A stretch of DNA of 39,406 bases, taken from assembly GCA_937899265.1 (NCBI GenBank), contig CALBPV010000084.1, positions 1 through 39,406 of the forward strand, in the 5' to 3' direction. The position numbers and the translations under genes were made by a program. This DNA is from an uncultured Bacteroidales bacterium (GTDB lineage: Bacteria; Bacteroidota; Bacteroidia; Bacteroidales; UBA3663). Positions 13,023-22,541 of the stretch are shown here, in pieces. The notes under the pieces were generated by a model. It saw only the letters and a program-made list of their open reading frames with translations, did no database searches and was not told the DNA's origin. How positions within the stretch are numbered: position 1 is the stretch's first letter; every line of letters begins with the position of its first letter.

Positions 13023-14603
13023 ATGTTCAAAATCAAACGTATATACTCGTTCATGCTGGAGACTTTTCTCCCCATGTTCCTCATGACTTTCTTCATCTGC
13101 CTCTTCATCGTGTTGATGCAGTTCCTGTGGAGTCATGTCGATCAGTTCGTCGGAAAAGGTCTGGGCATCGGAGTTATCGCTGAGCTGTTCTTCTATGCCG
13201 CTTTGGGCTTTGTGCCCATGGCTCTCCCGCTGGCCATCCTGTTGGCATCGCTGATGACTTTCGGAAACCTGGGAGAGAGTCTGGAGCTGCTGGCCATGAA
13301 GTCTTCGGGCATCTCGCTCTTGAAAATCATGCAGCCGCTCACCATCTTTGTAGTCATTGTCTCCATCGGAGCCTTCTTCTTCCAGGACGATGTGCTGCCG
13401 ATGGTGAACACCAAGATGTACTCCCTACTGTTCGGCATCAAGCACAAGTCGCCCGAACTCCAGATTCCGGAAGGCATCTTTTACAAGGAAATCGAAGACT
13501 ACAACATTTATGTCAGCCACAAAGATCCCAAGACGGGTCTCCTGTTGGATGTAACGATTTATATCTTCGAAGGCTCCAACATCGAAGATGCAACCGTGAC
13601 GGTGGCCGACAGTGCCCGCGTGGCCGAAACCGCCGACGGCAAACACCTGAAGCTCACCCTTTGGAACGGCGAACAGGTGGGAACCTTCCAGGAAAACTCC
13701 CGAGCCACTGCCGCCCAGAAAAAGAAGCATCCCAAGTATCGTCGCGAGTCGTTCACCGAGAAGATTGTCTATATCCCCTACGAGAATGACCTCGAACGAA
13801 CCGATGAATCCATGATTGCGTCGAGCCATAAAGGCAAGAATCTGGCTACGCTTTACGCCTCAGTCGATTCGTTGGACATGCGCATAGACTCAATCAATGC
13901 CGACTACGGTGTCCAACTCAAAACGCGCACCTATTTCCGCAACATTCCCGAACAGATGCGTTCCGACACACTCTATTTCACGGCGGCAACAGGAGCGATG
14001 ACTCCGCAGCAGGAACTCTTGGCTATCAATCCCGAACACATCAAAGGAGCCGAACGCGTACGCACAGTCAACTTGGACTCCATCTACGCCTCGCTGCGTC
14101 CCGACCAAATGGAACGCATCACCAAGATGGCTCAGGACAAAGCAATGGATGTGATTGCAACATTCAACGCCCGCACGCAGATGCAAGATGCCGAGTTCCG
14201 CAACCGTCAGCTCCATGAACTTGAGATACACAAGCAGTTTGTGCTCTCTATCGGCTGTCTCATCTTCTTCTTTATCGGGGCTCCCCTGGGTGCCATCATC
14301 CGCAAGGGCGGCATGGGTGTCCCCATTATAGTGAGCGTGGCATTCTTCATCGTCTATTATCTCATCGACACCACAGGCAACAAACTCGCCAAGGAAGGCG
14401 ACTGGGTGCCTTGGGCCGGAGCTTGGCTCTCATCGATGGTATTGGCACCCATCGGAATCTTCCTGACTTGGCGGGCCATCAACGACTCAACCCTCTTCGA
14501 TTGGGACACTTATCTCATCAACATCCGCAAGTTCACAAGGAGTATCCGCAACCGGATACGCGTGAATGTACTTCACAAGAAGCCCAAACCGCTCAACTGT
14601 TAA
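13023..14603 (+). CDS. LptF/LptG family lipopolysaccharide-export permease
   Basis: This 526-residue inner-membrane protein has three N-terminal helices (about 10-35, 55-82, 98-123), a large periplasmic part (about 125-400) and three C-terminal helices (about 405-425, 432-452, 463-485). ESLELLAMKSSGISLLKIMQ is the cytoplasmic coupling segment typical of LptF/LptG (YjgP/YjgQ), which lifts LPS from the inner membrane with the LptB ATPase. E. coli homologues are about 360 residues; the extra length here is periplasmic, as often seen in Bacteroidetes. It starts 24 bp after the preceding lipoprotein. LptF and LptG cannot be told apart with confidence. Confidence 0.88.
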   Translation: MFKIKRIYSFMLETFLPMFLMTFFICLFIVLMQFLWSHVDQFVGKGLGIGVIAELFFYAALGFVPMALPLAILLASLMTFGNLGESLELLAMKSSGISLLKIMQPLTIFVVIVSIGAFFFQDDVLPMVNTKMYSLLFGIKHKSPELQIPEGIFYKEIEDYNIYVSHKDPKTGLLLDVTIYIFEGSNIEDATVTVADSARVAETADGKHLKLTLWNGEQVGTFQENSRATAAQKKKHPKYRRESFTEKIVYIPYENDLERTDESMIASSHKGKNLATLYASVDSLDMRIDSINADYGVQLKTRTYFRNIPEQMRSDTLYFTAATGAMTPQQELLAINPEHIKGAERVRTVNLDSIYASLRPDQMERITKMAQDKAMDVIATFNARTQMQDAEFRNRQLHELEIHKQFVLSIGCLIFFFIGAPLGAIIRKGGMGVPIIVSVAFFIVYYLIDTTGNKLAKEGDWVPWAGAWLSSMVLAPIGIFLTWRAINDSTLFDWDTYLINIRKFTRSIRNRIRVNVLHKKPKPLNC

Positions 14604-14647
14604 GGTAACGATTATTATTTATCAGAAAATATACAAACATCACTTTT

Positions 14648-15841
14648 ATGGAAGAACTTTCAGCACGCCTTGCTGCACTGTCCCCCTCTGCAACACTGGC
14701 TATGTCGCAAAAGAGCCAGGAGCTCAAAGCTCAGGGTTTCGACGTTATCAACCTCTCGGTGGGTGAACCCGATTTCAATACGCCCGATCACATCAAGACA
14801 GCTGCCAAACAGGCTATCGACGATAACTTTTCGTTCTATACGGCCGTTCCCGGTTATATGTCTCTGCGTAACGCTATCTCCGCCAAACTGAAGCGTGAGA
14901 ACCACCTCAACTTCACTCCCCAGCAGATAGTGGTCGGCAACGGAGCCAAGCAAGAGGTCTGCAACGTCATTCTGGCCATTGTCGATAAGGGCGACGAAGT
15001 CATTATCCCCACGCCGGCTTGGGTCAGCTATTTCGAGATGGTGAAACTGGCCGAGGGTGTGAATGTTGCCCTTCCCGCCGGCATCGACCAGAACTTCAAG
15101 ATTACGGGTGACCAGTTGGAGTCGGCCATCACCGACAAGACCAAAGCCATCATCCTCTGTTCGCCCTCCAACCCCACGGGTGCCGTCTATTCGAAGGAGG
15201 AACTTGCCGACCTTGTACGCGTGCTCAAAAAACATCCTCGCGTAATGGTTATCGCCGACGAGATTTACGAACACATCAACTACATCGGCCAGCACTACAG
15301 CATCGCCGAATTCCCCGAAATGGAGAACCGCGTTGTGATTATCAACGGCGTCTCGAAAGCCTATGCGATGACGGGATGGCGTATCGGCTATATGGCCGGC
15401 CCCACATGGGTGGCCAAAGCCGTTTCGAAACTACAGGGGCAATATACGAGCGGTCCTTCGAGCATCGCCCAAAAGGCAGCCGAAGCTGCTTACAACGGCT
15501 CTCAGGACTGCGTTTCGCTGATGCGTCAGGCATTCGAAGACCGTCGAAACCTCATCGTTTCGCTCATCAAGGAGATTCCCGGCTTCCAGATTTCCGTGCC
15601 CGACGGTGCGTTCTACGTCTTCCCGAAAGTGGACCAACTCTTCGGCAAGAAATACGGAGACCGCGTCATCAACGACGCCAACGACCTGGCCATGTACTTC
15701 CTCGAAGAAGGATTGGTGGCCAGTGTGTCGGGTGTGGCCTTCGGCGACCCCAACTGCATTCGTTTCAGCTATGCCACCTCGTCAGAGAACATTCGTGAGG
15801 CGATGCGCAGAGTGAAAGAATGTGTAGAGAAATTAAAATAA
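14648..15841 (+). CDS. aspC: Class I/II PLP-dependent aminotransferase (aspartate type)
   Basis: This 397-residue fold-type I aminotransferase is of the aspartate I-gamma subfamily. The PLP lysine is in NGVSKAYAMTGWRIGYMAG (about Lys238). Other hallmarks are GEPDFNTPDH near the N-terminus, PSNPTGAVYSKEEL, the PLP-binding Asp in ADEIYEH, and the substrate-carboxylate Arg near the C-terminus in CIRFSYA. It most likely moves amino groups between aspartate and 2-oxoglutarate/glutamate, though some members prefer aromatic amino acids. It starts 44 bp after the permease and ends 6 bp before the penicillin-binding protein gene. Confidence 0.9.
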   Translation: MEELSARLAALSPSATLAMSQKSQELKAQGFDVINLSVGEPDFNTPDHIKTAAKQAIDDNFSFYTAVPGYMSLRNAISAKLKRENHLNFTPQQIVVGNGAKQEVCNVILAIVDKGDEVIIPTPAWVSYFEMVKLAEGVNVALPAGIDQNFKITGDQLESAITDKTKAIILCSPSNPTGAVYSKEELADLVRVLKKHPRVMVIADEIYEHINYIGQHYSIAEFPEMENRVVIINGVSKAYAMTGWRIGYMAGPTWVAKAVSKLQGQYTSGPSSIAQKAAEAAYNGSQDCVSLMRQAFEDRRNLIVSLIKEIPGFQISVPDGAFYVFPKVDQLFGKKYGDRVINDANDLAMYFLEEGLVASVSGVAFGDPNCIRFSYATSSENIREAMRRVKECVEKLK

Positions 15842-15847
15842 CAGAAT

Positions 15848-18217
15848 ATGTCCCGCTGGGTTAAAGTCAGTCTGATTGTTCTCTGGAGCCTGTTTGCCGC
15901 AGGTGTCATAGCCGTTGTCGTGCTTTTCTCGATGATTTCGAGCGGAAGCATCGGCTATATGCCCCCCATTGACGAACTGGAAAATCCTCAGAGCAAATTT
16001 GCAACCATTGTCTATTCGTCCGACAGCATCGAAATAGGGCGATTCAGTCAGGCGAAGGAGAACCGTGTGTATATCAACTACAACCAGCTCTCCCCCTACC
16101 TCATTCAGGCTCTCATCGCTACGGAGGATGCCCGTTATGCCGACCATTCCGGCATCGACATAAAAGCCATCTTCCGTGCTGTGTTCAAGACTGTCCTGAT
16201 GGGCAAGAAAAGCGCCGGCGGCGGTTCTACCATCACCCAGCAGCTGGCCAAGCAACTCTATTCCCCCAAAGCCGACAACATCATGGAGCGTGCGCTCCAA
16301 AAGCCCATCGAATGGGTCATTGCCGTGAAGCTCGAACGTCTTTACACCAAGGAAGAGATTATCAACATGTATCTCAACAAGTTCGACTTCTGCTACAATG
16401 CCGTCGGCATCCGTTCGGCTGCCCACATCTATTTCGACAAACTGCCCAAAGACCTCAACATCGAGGAGGCTGCCATGCTGGTGGGAATGTGCCAGAATCC
16501 CTCTTACTTCAACCCCATCCGCAGAACAGAGAAAGTGATAGGCCGACGCGCAGTCGTGCTCTCCCAAATGGAAAAAGCCCGTTTCATCACCGAAGCTCAA
16601 GAGGATTCGCTCAATCGCCTCCCCTTGATGCCCAACCGCGATGAGAACGGCAAATACCGCTTGGCCCACTCGGCCGACCACAAATCCGGTCTGGCTCCCT
16701 ACCTGCGCGAATATCTGCGCAAAATAATGAGAGCCAACAAGCCGGAACCGCAGAACTATCGCGGATGGCAGCGCCAGCAGTATGTGGACGACAGTATTGC
16801 ATGGGCCGACGACCCGCTCTACGGTTGGTGTAACAAAAACCTCAAACCCGACGGCACTCCCTGGAGCCTGACTACCGACGGCTTGCGTATCTACACTTCC
16901 ATCAACTCGAAGATGCAGACCTATGCCGAGGAGGCCGTTGTCGAACAGCTGCGCGACAACTTGCAGCCGCTCTTCAACAAGGAGAAAAAAGGACAGAAAA
17001 ATGCTCCCTACTCGAGCAAACTGAGCAAAGACGAGGTGCTGCAGAGCCTCACTCGCGCCATGCGTCAGAGTGCCCGCTACAACACGATGTTGGGTAGCGG
17101 CTACAGCAAAGAGGAAGTCGAGAAAGCCTTCCACACCCCCTGCGAAATGAAACTTTTCTCGTGGGAGGGAGAGATAGATACAGTCATGACACCATGGGAT
17201 TCGCTCAAGTGGCAGAAGCAATTCCTTCGTGCCGGCTTTATGTGTATGGACACTATGGGCTATGTGAAAGCCTACGTGGGCGGTCCTGACTTTACGGCCT
17301 TCCAGTACGACATGGTGACGCAGGGGCGCCGTCAGGTGGGCTCCACCATCAAGCCTCTGCTCTATACCCTCGCCATGGAAGAGGGCCGCACCCCCTGCGA
17401 CGAGGAAATGAACACCCAGCCGGTGCTCTACGATGCGGCAGGCAAGCCTTGGATTCCCCGCAATGCCGACAAGAAACGCATCGGCGAAATGGTCACGCTG
17501 CGATGGGGTCTGATGACTTCCAACAACTGGATATCCGCCCGCGTGATGTCGCGGCTGGCACCTGAGGCGTTCGTTCGCATGCTCCACAGTTTCGGCTTCC
17601 GCAATCAGCTGGACCCCGTGCTCTCGCTCTGTCTGGGCGTGTGCGATGTGAGTGTCGAAGAAATGGTAACTGCCTACAGCGGTTTCCCCGGCCGCGGACA
17701 GCGTGTTTCGCCACTCTATGTCGAAAGCATCTGCGACAATACGGGTATGGAATTGGCTCACTTCCAACCCCGCTACCGAGAGGTATTCTCCTTCGACAGC
17801 TATCTCAAGATGCTGCCCATCCTGCGTGATGTCGTCGATAGCGGCACCGGCACACGTGTACGTTTCCGTTACAATATCAAAGCGCCCCTCGGCGGCAAAA
17901 CCGGAACCACCAACGACAATTCCGACGGGTGGTTCATGTGTTTCTCTCCGTCACTGGTGACAGGCACATGGGTGGGCGGAGAAGAACGCTCCATCGCCTT
18001 CGACCGCATGGCCTATGGACAGGGTGCCTCGATGGCATTGCCTATCTTTGCAAAGTTCATGCAGAAGGTCTATGCCGACCCGACACTGCCCTACAACGAG
18101 AACGAGCAGTTCCTTTACCCCGACAATTATGACCCCTGCCATCCTTCCAACTCAGGTACCGGGCATGAACTCCAGCCCGTGCGACAGCTCGAAGGAGAAG
18201 CCGGCGTGTTCGATTGA
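15848..18217 (+). CDS. mrcA: Class A penicillin-binding protein 1A
   Basis: This 789-residue bifunctional peptidoglycan synthase has one N-terminal transmembrane helix (about 9-30). The GT51 glycosyltransferase has catalytic Glu93 in ATEDARYADHSG and GGGSTITQQLAKQLYSP (about 125-140). The transpeptidase has SxxK at Ser499 (GSTIKP), SNN at 558-560, and KTGT at 684-687. All catalytic motifs are intact, so it both polymerises glycan strands and cross-links peptides in the periplasm and is a beta-lactam target. It follows the aminotransferase by 6 bp. The length is normal for Bacteroidetes PBP1A. Confidence 0.95.
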   Translation: MSRWVKVSLIVLWSLFAAGVIAVVVLFSMISSGSIGYMPPIDELENPQSKFATIVYSSDSIEIGRFSQAKENRVYINYNQLSPYLIQALIATEDARYADHSGIDIKAIFRAVFKTVLMGKKSAGGGSTITQQLAKQLYSPKADNIMERALQKPIEWVIAVKLERLYTKEEIINMYLNKFDFCYNAVGIRSAAHIYFDKLPKDLNIEEAAMLVGMCQNPSYFNPIRRTEKVIGRRAVVLSQMEKARFITEAQEDSLNRLPLMPNRDENGKYRLAHSADHKSGLAPYLREYLRKIMRANKPEPQNYRGWQRQQYVDDSIAWADDPLYGWCNKNLKPDGTPWSLTTDGLRIYTSINSKMQTYAEEAVVEQLRDNLQPLFNKEKKGQKNAPYSSKLSKDEVLQSLTRAMRQSARYNTMLGSGYSKEEVEKAFHTPCEMKLFSWEGEIDTVMTPWDSLKWQKQFLRAGFMCMDTMGYVKAYVGGPDFTAFQYDMVTQGRRQVGSTIKPLLYTLAMEEGRTPCDEEMNTQPVLYDAAGKPWIPRNADKKRIGEMVTLRWGLMTSNNWISARVMSRLAPEAFVRMLHSFGFRNQLDPVLSLCLGVCDVSVEEMVTAYSGFPGRGQRVSPLYVESICDNTGMELAHFQPRYREVFSFDSYLKMLPILRDVVDSGTGTRVRFRYNIKAPLGGKTGTTNDNSDGWFMCFSPSLVTGTWVGGEERSIAFDRMAYGQGASMALPIFAKFMQKVYADPTLPYNENEQFLYPDNYDPCHPSNSGTGHELQPVRQLEGEAGVFD

Positions 18218-18270
18218 TACAGCCCTTTATCGGGTATCTTTTTATACTAATATTAAAACGAACAATCAAA

Positions 18271-18951
18271 ATGAAGAAGTATTTTGCAGAATTGGTAGGT
18301 ACTTTTGTACTTACGCTTCTCGGATGCGGCACAGCCGTAAGTTTGAACTGTGGTAGTGACACCGCTTCAGTGGTTGGTACAGCCATCGCCTTCGGCCTCG
18401 CCGTGGTAGCTATGGCCTACACTATCGGAGGCATCTCCGGTTGCCACATTAATCCCGCCATTACACTCGGCGTATTCCTCAACGGAGGTATCTCGGGCAA
18501 GGATTGCGGCATGTACATGCTGTTCCAGACCATAGGTGCCATCCTCGCATCCTGTGTGCTCTGGGTTCTCGTGAGCACCTCTCCCGAATTGGCACAGGGC
18601 ACTACAACCGGTGCCAACGCCTGCTCGGGCACAGTGGTTAACGGCTTGATTGCCGAGATTGTCCTCACCTGCCTCTTCGTGCTCGTTGTGCTGGGCGCTA
18701 CGTCCAAGACCAACGGTGCCACCAACAACTTCGCAGGTCTGGCCATCGGTCTCTCGCTCATCCTTATCCACCTCGTGGGCATCCACTACACGGGCACTTC
18801 TGTCAACCCCGCCCGTTCCATCGGTCCCGCTCTCTTCGAAGGCGGCAAGGCCATCGAGCAGCTTTGGGTATTCATCGTAGGTCCCTTCATCGGTGCCGCA
18901 TGCGCTGCCGGCATTTGGAAGGGTATCAACCTGGACAAAGAGACCAAATAA
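18271..18951 (+). CDS. aqpZ: Aquaporin Z-like water channel
   Basis: This 226-residue MIP-family channel has six predicted transmembrane helices and two half-helices carrying NPA motifs at 61-63 (CHINPAITLG) and 179-181 (TSVNPARSIG). By comparison with E. coli AqpZ the selectivity filter is Phe41, His167, Thr176 and Arg182, the set of orthodox water channels rather than glycerol facilitators. ATG at 18271 was chosen because it opens with MKKYFAELVGTF, the normal family N-terminus; an in-frame ATG at 18214 would overlap the PBP gene. A weak TATCTTTT lies at 18235. A strong terminator follows. Confidence 0.95.
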   Translation: MKKYFAELVGTFVLTLLGCGTAVSLNCGSDTASVVGTAIAFGLAVVAMAYTIGGISGCHINPAITLGVFLNGGISGKDCGMYMLFQTIGAILASCVLWVLVSTSPELAQGTTTGANACSGTVVNGLIAEIVLTCLFVLVVLGATSKTNGATNNFAGLAIGLSLILIHLVGIHYTGTSVNPARSIGPALFEGGKAIEQLWVFIVGPFIGAACAAGIWKGINLDKETK

Positions 18952-18976
18952 GAAGCTCCGAACTGCAACCTGAATC

Positions 18977-19008
18977 ATCCGTCCGCTGTCTCAGCGGACG
19001 GATTTTTT
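18977..19008 (+). terminator. Terminator after aqpZ
   Basis: The arms ATCCGTCCGCTG and CAGCGGACGGAT pair around a TCT loop and are followed by six T residues. This is a classic intrinsic terminator. Confidence 0.9.
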
Positions 19009-19037
19009 ACATTAAATCCAAAAAACTCTTTCTTTTA

Positions 19038-19069
19038 TTTGGTTGTGTCAAAAAAAATCAGTATCTTTG
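19038..19069 (+). promoter_or_regulatory. lepA promoter
   Basis: TTTG (19038-19041) and TATCTTTG (19062-19069) are separated by 20 bp, the full Bacteroidetes consensus. The lepA ATG lies 19 bp past the -7 box, so the leader is only about 12 nt. Confidence 0.85.
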
Positions 19070-19087
19070 CACCCGTAAAAATATCCT

Positions 19088-20875
19088 ATGCGAAATATAC
19101 GTAACTTCTGCATCATCGCCCACATCGACCACGGGAAATCCACTCTGGCGGACCGTCTTCTCGAACAGACCAAGACGGTGGCCGAACGCGAGATGCAGGC
19201 TCAGGTGCTCGACAATATGGATTTGGAACGCGAACGCGGCATTACAATCAAGAGCCACGCCATCCAAATGGACTATATGCAGGACGGGCAGAAATATGTA
19301 CTCAACCTCATCGACACTCCGGGTCACGTCGATTTCAGTTATGAGGTGTCACGCTCCATCGCGGCTTGCGAGGGAGCCCTGCTCATCGTTGACGGTACCC
19401 AAGGCATCCAGGCGCAGACTATCTCCAACTTGTATATGGCCATCGAGCACGACCTCACCGTGATTCCCGTCATCAATAAATGCGACCTCGAGAGTGCAAT
19501 GCCCGAAATGGTCGAGGACGAAATTGTGGAACTCCTCGGCTGTGAGCGCCAAGAAATCATCCGTGCCTCGGGTAAGACGGGCATGGGAGTCGATGAGATA
19601 CTGCGAGCCATTGTGGAACGCATCCCCGCCCCCACAGGCGACCCGGATGCCCCGCTTCAGGCCCTGATTTTCGACTCGGTCTTCAACAGTTTCCGTGGTG
19701 TCATCGCATACTATAAAGTGGTCAACGGAACGCTTCACAAGGGAGACAAAGTGGCTTTTGTGAACACTGGCCGGCAGTATGATGCCGATGAGGTCGGCAT
19801 TCTCCGCATGGATTTCGAACCTCGCGAGTCCGTTTCCTGCGGCGATGTAGGTTACATTTGCTCTGGTATCAAGACTTCTACCGAAGTCAAAGTAGGCGAC
19901 ACCATCACCCATCAGAAGAATCCCTGCCAACACGCCATCGAGGGTTTCAAGGAAGTGAAGCCCATGGTTTTTGCGGGCATCTACCCCATCGTGTCGGAAG
20001 ATTTCGAGAACCTCCGTTCTTCGCTCGAGAAACTGCAGCTCAACGACGCTTCACTCACGTTCACTCCCGAGTCGTCGCTGGCTCTCGGCTTCGGCTTCCG
20101 TTGCGGATTTCTGGGGCTGCTCCACATGGAGATAATCCAGGAACGTCTCGACCGCGAGTTCGACATGGAAGTCATCACCACCGTGCCGAACGTCAGCTAC
20201 CACGTGTTTGACAAACACGGGGTCTCGACCGAGATACACAATCCCTCGGGCATGCCTGATGTCACGATGATAGAACACATCGAGGAGCCCTTCATCCGGG
20301 CAACCATCATTTCTGTCACCGACTACATCGGTCCCATCATGAAATTGTGTCTCGACAAACGCGGCGTATTGGTGAAACAGACCTATATCTCGGGCGGACG
20401 TGTCGAGATTCTGTTCGACTTGCCATTGGGCGAAATTGTCATTGACTTCTACGACAAGCTCAAGTCCATCTCCAAGGGATACGCTTCGTTCGACTACTAT
20501 ATCCACGACTATCGCCCCTCCAACCTTGTGAAGCTCGACATTCTCCTCAACGGCGAACCCGTTGATGCCCTCTCGACACTCACCCATCGCGACAATGCCG
20601 TTCCGTTTGGCCGCAGGATGTGCGAAAAACTCAAGGATCTCATCCCCCGCCAGCAATTCGATGTGGCTGTACAGGCTGCAATCGGTGCCAAAATCATTGC
20701 CCGCGAGACCATCAAACAGGTGCGAAAAGACGTGACGGCCAAATGCTACGGTGGCGATGTCTCCCGTAAGCGCAAGCTCCTTGAAGCTCAGAAGCGAGGC
20801 AAGAAGCGAATGAAACAAATCGGACGCGTCGAAGTGCCCCAAACGGCCTTTCTGGCTGTCCTGAAGCTCGACTAA
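19088..20875 (+). CDS. lepA: Elongation factor 4 (LepA)
   Basis: This 595-residue translational GTPase back-translocates or remodels stalled ribosomes. The G motifs are IAHIDHGKSTLADRLL (G1), DTPGHVDFSYEV (G3) and NKCDLE (G4). Domains II, III and V follow (for example GFRCGFLGLLHMEIIQERL and DYRPSNLVKLDILLNGEPVD). The LepA-specific C-terminal domain ends RKRKLLEAQKRGKKRMKQIG, the basic tail diagnostic of the family. The length is normal. It has its own promoter with a very short leader. A short 8-bp tandem repeat separates it from nhaD. Confidence 0.97.
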   Translation: MRNIRNFCIIAHIDHGKSTLADRLLEQTKTVAEREMQAQVLDNMDLERERGITIKSHAIQMDYMQDGQKYVLNLIDTPGHVDFSYEVSRSIAACEGALLIVDGTQGIQAQTISNLYMAIEHDLTVIPVINKCDLESAMPEMVEDEIVELLGCERQEIIRASGKTGMGVDEILRAIVERIPAPTGDPDAPLQALIFDSVFNSFRGVIAYYKVVNGTLHKGDKVAFVNTGRQYDADEVGILRMDFEPRESVSCGDVGYICSGIKTSTEVKVGDTITHQKNPCQHAIEGFKEVKPMVFAGIYPIVSEDFENLRSSLEKLQLNDASLTFTPESSLALGFGFRCGFLGLLHMEIIQERLDREFDMEVITTVPNVSYHVFDKHGVSTEIHNPSGMPDVTMIEHIEEPFIRATIISVTDYIGPIMKLCLDKRGVLVKQTYISGGRVEILFDLPLGEIVIDFYDKLKSISKGYASFDYYIHDYRPSNLVKLDILLNGEPVDALSTLTHRDNAVPFGRRMCEKLKDLIPRQQFDVAVQAAIGAKIIARETIKQVRKDVTAKCYGGDVSRKRKLLEAQKRGKKRMKQIGRVEVPQTAFLAVLKLD

Positions 20876-20902
20876 AAGTGAAGTCGAAATGACCCAGCCC
20901 CT

Positions 20903-20965
20903 CGAAATGTCGAAATAACGAGATATCGAGATATCGAGATATCGAAATAACGAGATAACGATATT
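20903..20965. repeat. 8-bp tandem repeat between lepA and nhaD
   Basis: Seven consecutive 8-bp units of the form CGARATRW (CGAAATGT, CGAAATAA, three CGAGATAT, CGAAATAA, CGAGATAA) are followed by a partial CGATATT. The array begins 28 bp after the lepA stop and ends 25 bp before the nhaD start. The three central units are identical. CGATATCG-like self-complementarity lets it form a weak cruciform. Confidence 0.9.
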
Positions 20966-20990
20966 CCAATAACTATAAAACCTGCACTCT

Positions 20991-22316
20991 ATGGAAGAAA
21001 CTGTTCAAATTCCTATCCTGATGTTGCTCCCCTTCGTCTTGATGCTGCTCTGCATTGCAGTAGCTCCGCTCACATTCGAAAAGATATGGGAAAGCAACAA
21101 AAACAAGCTCATCGTTTCCATCGTCCTGAGCATCCCCGTAGTTTGGTGGATGCTTTCCAACGGACTGAGTCACGAACTCATCCATCAGATGGTTTATGAC
21201 TATGTCCCCTTCATCATCCTTCTGTTGGCGCTCTTTGTTGTCACTGGCGGCATCCACATCGGCGGTGACATCCAAGCCACACCCTTGGTCAACACCATTA
21301 TATTGGCCATCGGCTGGGTATTGGCATCCTTCATGGGAACCACAGGCGCAGCTATGCTCTTGATTCGTCCCCTCATCACGACCAACCAGCAGCGAAAGTA
21401 CAAAGTCCACACGATGCTTTTCTTCATCGCCGTGGTGGCCAACTGTGGAGGTCTGCTCACCCCTCTCGGTGACCCGCCGCTCTTCATGCTCTTCCTTCGC
21501 GGTGCTTCGTTCGGCTGGTTCTTCCATCTCTTCCCCATCTGGCTCGTGACGGGCATCCTGCTCTTGGGCATCTACTTTGCCATGGACACCTACTACCACA
21601 AGAAGGAACCTTTGGCCAACCTCACTGCCGACAAGAACGACACACATCCCATCACATTCAGCGGCGGCATCAATATCCTTTGGCTGGCGGCTATCATTGC
21701 GTGCGTCATTTTCATCAACGAGAGCTATATCCCCGCCATGGGCGACGAACACGCTCCCTTCTATATCAAACTCCTTCGCGAGTGGGCTTTGATTGCCGTC
21801 ATCCTTCTCTCATGGTTCACCACTAAGAAGGTGGTACGCATCGACAACAACTACTCGTGGGCTCCCATCGTGGAGGTAGCTTATCTCTTCGTCGGCATCT
21901 TTGCCACAATGACACCCGCACTGATGTTCCTGCGCAGCAACGCTGCCGAACTCGGACTGTCCACCCCCGGAGCTTTCTACTTCGCTACCGGTGCACTCAG
22001 CTCGTTCCTCGACAATACGCCCACCGCTGTCGCCTTCCACACTGTAGCCACCGGTCTTCCCGACAGCATCCTGGCTGCCTTTGCCAGCGAAAATATCGTA
22101 GCCTCCATTCCCGAGATTCTGCTCGAGGCCATTGCCTGCGGTGCTGTGCTCTTCGGTGCCATGACTTATATCGGCAACGGCCCTAACTTCATGGTCAAGG
22201 CCATCGCCGAGCAGAACAAGATTGACATGCCTTCGTTCTTTGGCTACATAGGCAAATTTGCCATCTGCATCCTGCTGCCCGTTTACGTAATTGTTTGGCT
22301 CATTTTCTTCTTTTAG
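20991..22316 (+). CDS. nhaD: NhaD-type sodium/proton antiporter
   Basis: This 441-residue integral membrane protein of the ion-transporter (ArsB/NhaD) superfamily has about 11 hydrophobic helices. Characteristic segments are the N-terminal APLTFEKIWESNKNK, VTGGIHIGGDIQATPLVNTI, LGDPPLFMLFLRGASFGW, FLDNTPTAVAF and FGAMTYIGNGPNFMVKAIAE. The buried Asp/Asn of DNTPTA and the GDPP/GNGPN re-entrant-like motifs are conserved in NhaD. It exports Na+ (or Li+) in exchange for protons, fitting a bacterium with sodium-linked metabolism. I see no consensus promoter between it and lepA, so read-through transcription or control by the 8-bp repeats is possible. Confidence 0.9.
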   Translation: MEETVQIPILMLLPFVLMLLCIAVAPLTFEKIWESNKNKLIVSIVLSIPVVWWMLSNGLSHELIHQMVYDYVPFIILLLALFVVTGGIHIGGDIQATPLVNTIILAIGWVLASFMGTTGAAMLLIRPLITTNQQRKYKVHTMLFFIAVVANCGGLLTPLGDPPLFMLFLRGASFGWFFHLFPIWLVTGILLLGIYFAMDTYYHKKEPLANLTADKNDTHPITFSGGINILWLAAIIACVIFINESYIPAMGDEHAPFYIKLLREWALIAVILLSWFTTKKVVRIDNNYSWAPIVEVAYLFVGIFATMTPALMFLRSNAAELGLSTPGAFYFATGALSSFLDNTPTAVAFHTVATGLPDSILAAFASENIVASIPEILLEAIACGAVLFGAMTYIGNGPNFMVKAIAEQNKIDMPSFFGYIGKFAICILLPVYVIVWLIFFF

Positions 22317-22357
22317 ACCTGCGCTAAACATTTTTTAGCACTCGCATTTGCAAATCC

Positions 22358-22408
22358 AAGGAATCGTCTTGTGTTTCAGACTGAGCATAGGGCGATTCCT
22401 TATTTTTT
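22358..22408 (+). terminator. Terminator after nhaD
   Basis: AAGGAATCG pairs with CGATTCCTT across a 26-base loop and is followed by ATTTTTTG. Confidence 0.8.
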
Positions 22409-22493
22409 GTTAAAATCCGACATTATCTTTTCAAAAATCCCGTCAAGAACCACAATAAACGATAAAACTTCGACATTTCCATACTTTCTGCCC

Positions 22494-22522
22494 TTGTTTA
22501 TATTAAATAATGTGTATCTTTG
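22494..22522 (+). promoter_or_regulatory. Acyl-CoA synthetase promoter
   Basis: TTG (22494-22496) and TATCTTTG (22515-22522) are 18 bp apart. The start codon lies 20 bp past the -7 box. Confidence 0.75.
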
Positions 22523-22541
22523 CAGCATCAAAATTTCATTT

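Noticed and set aside
15833..17767. Minus-strand frame of about 644 codons opposite the penicillin-binding protein gene
   Set aside because: It is antisense to a gene with every catalytic motif intact and has no known protein features of its own.
18214..18270. Upstream ATG for the aquaporin
   Set aside because: It overlaps the PBP stop and would add 19 residues not found in aquaporins; ATG at 18271 gives the family N-terminus.
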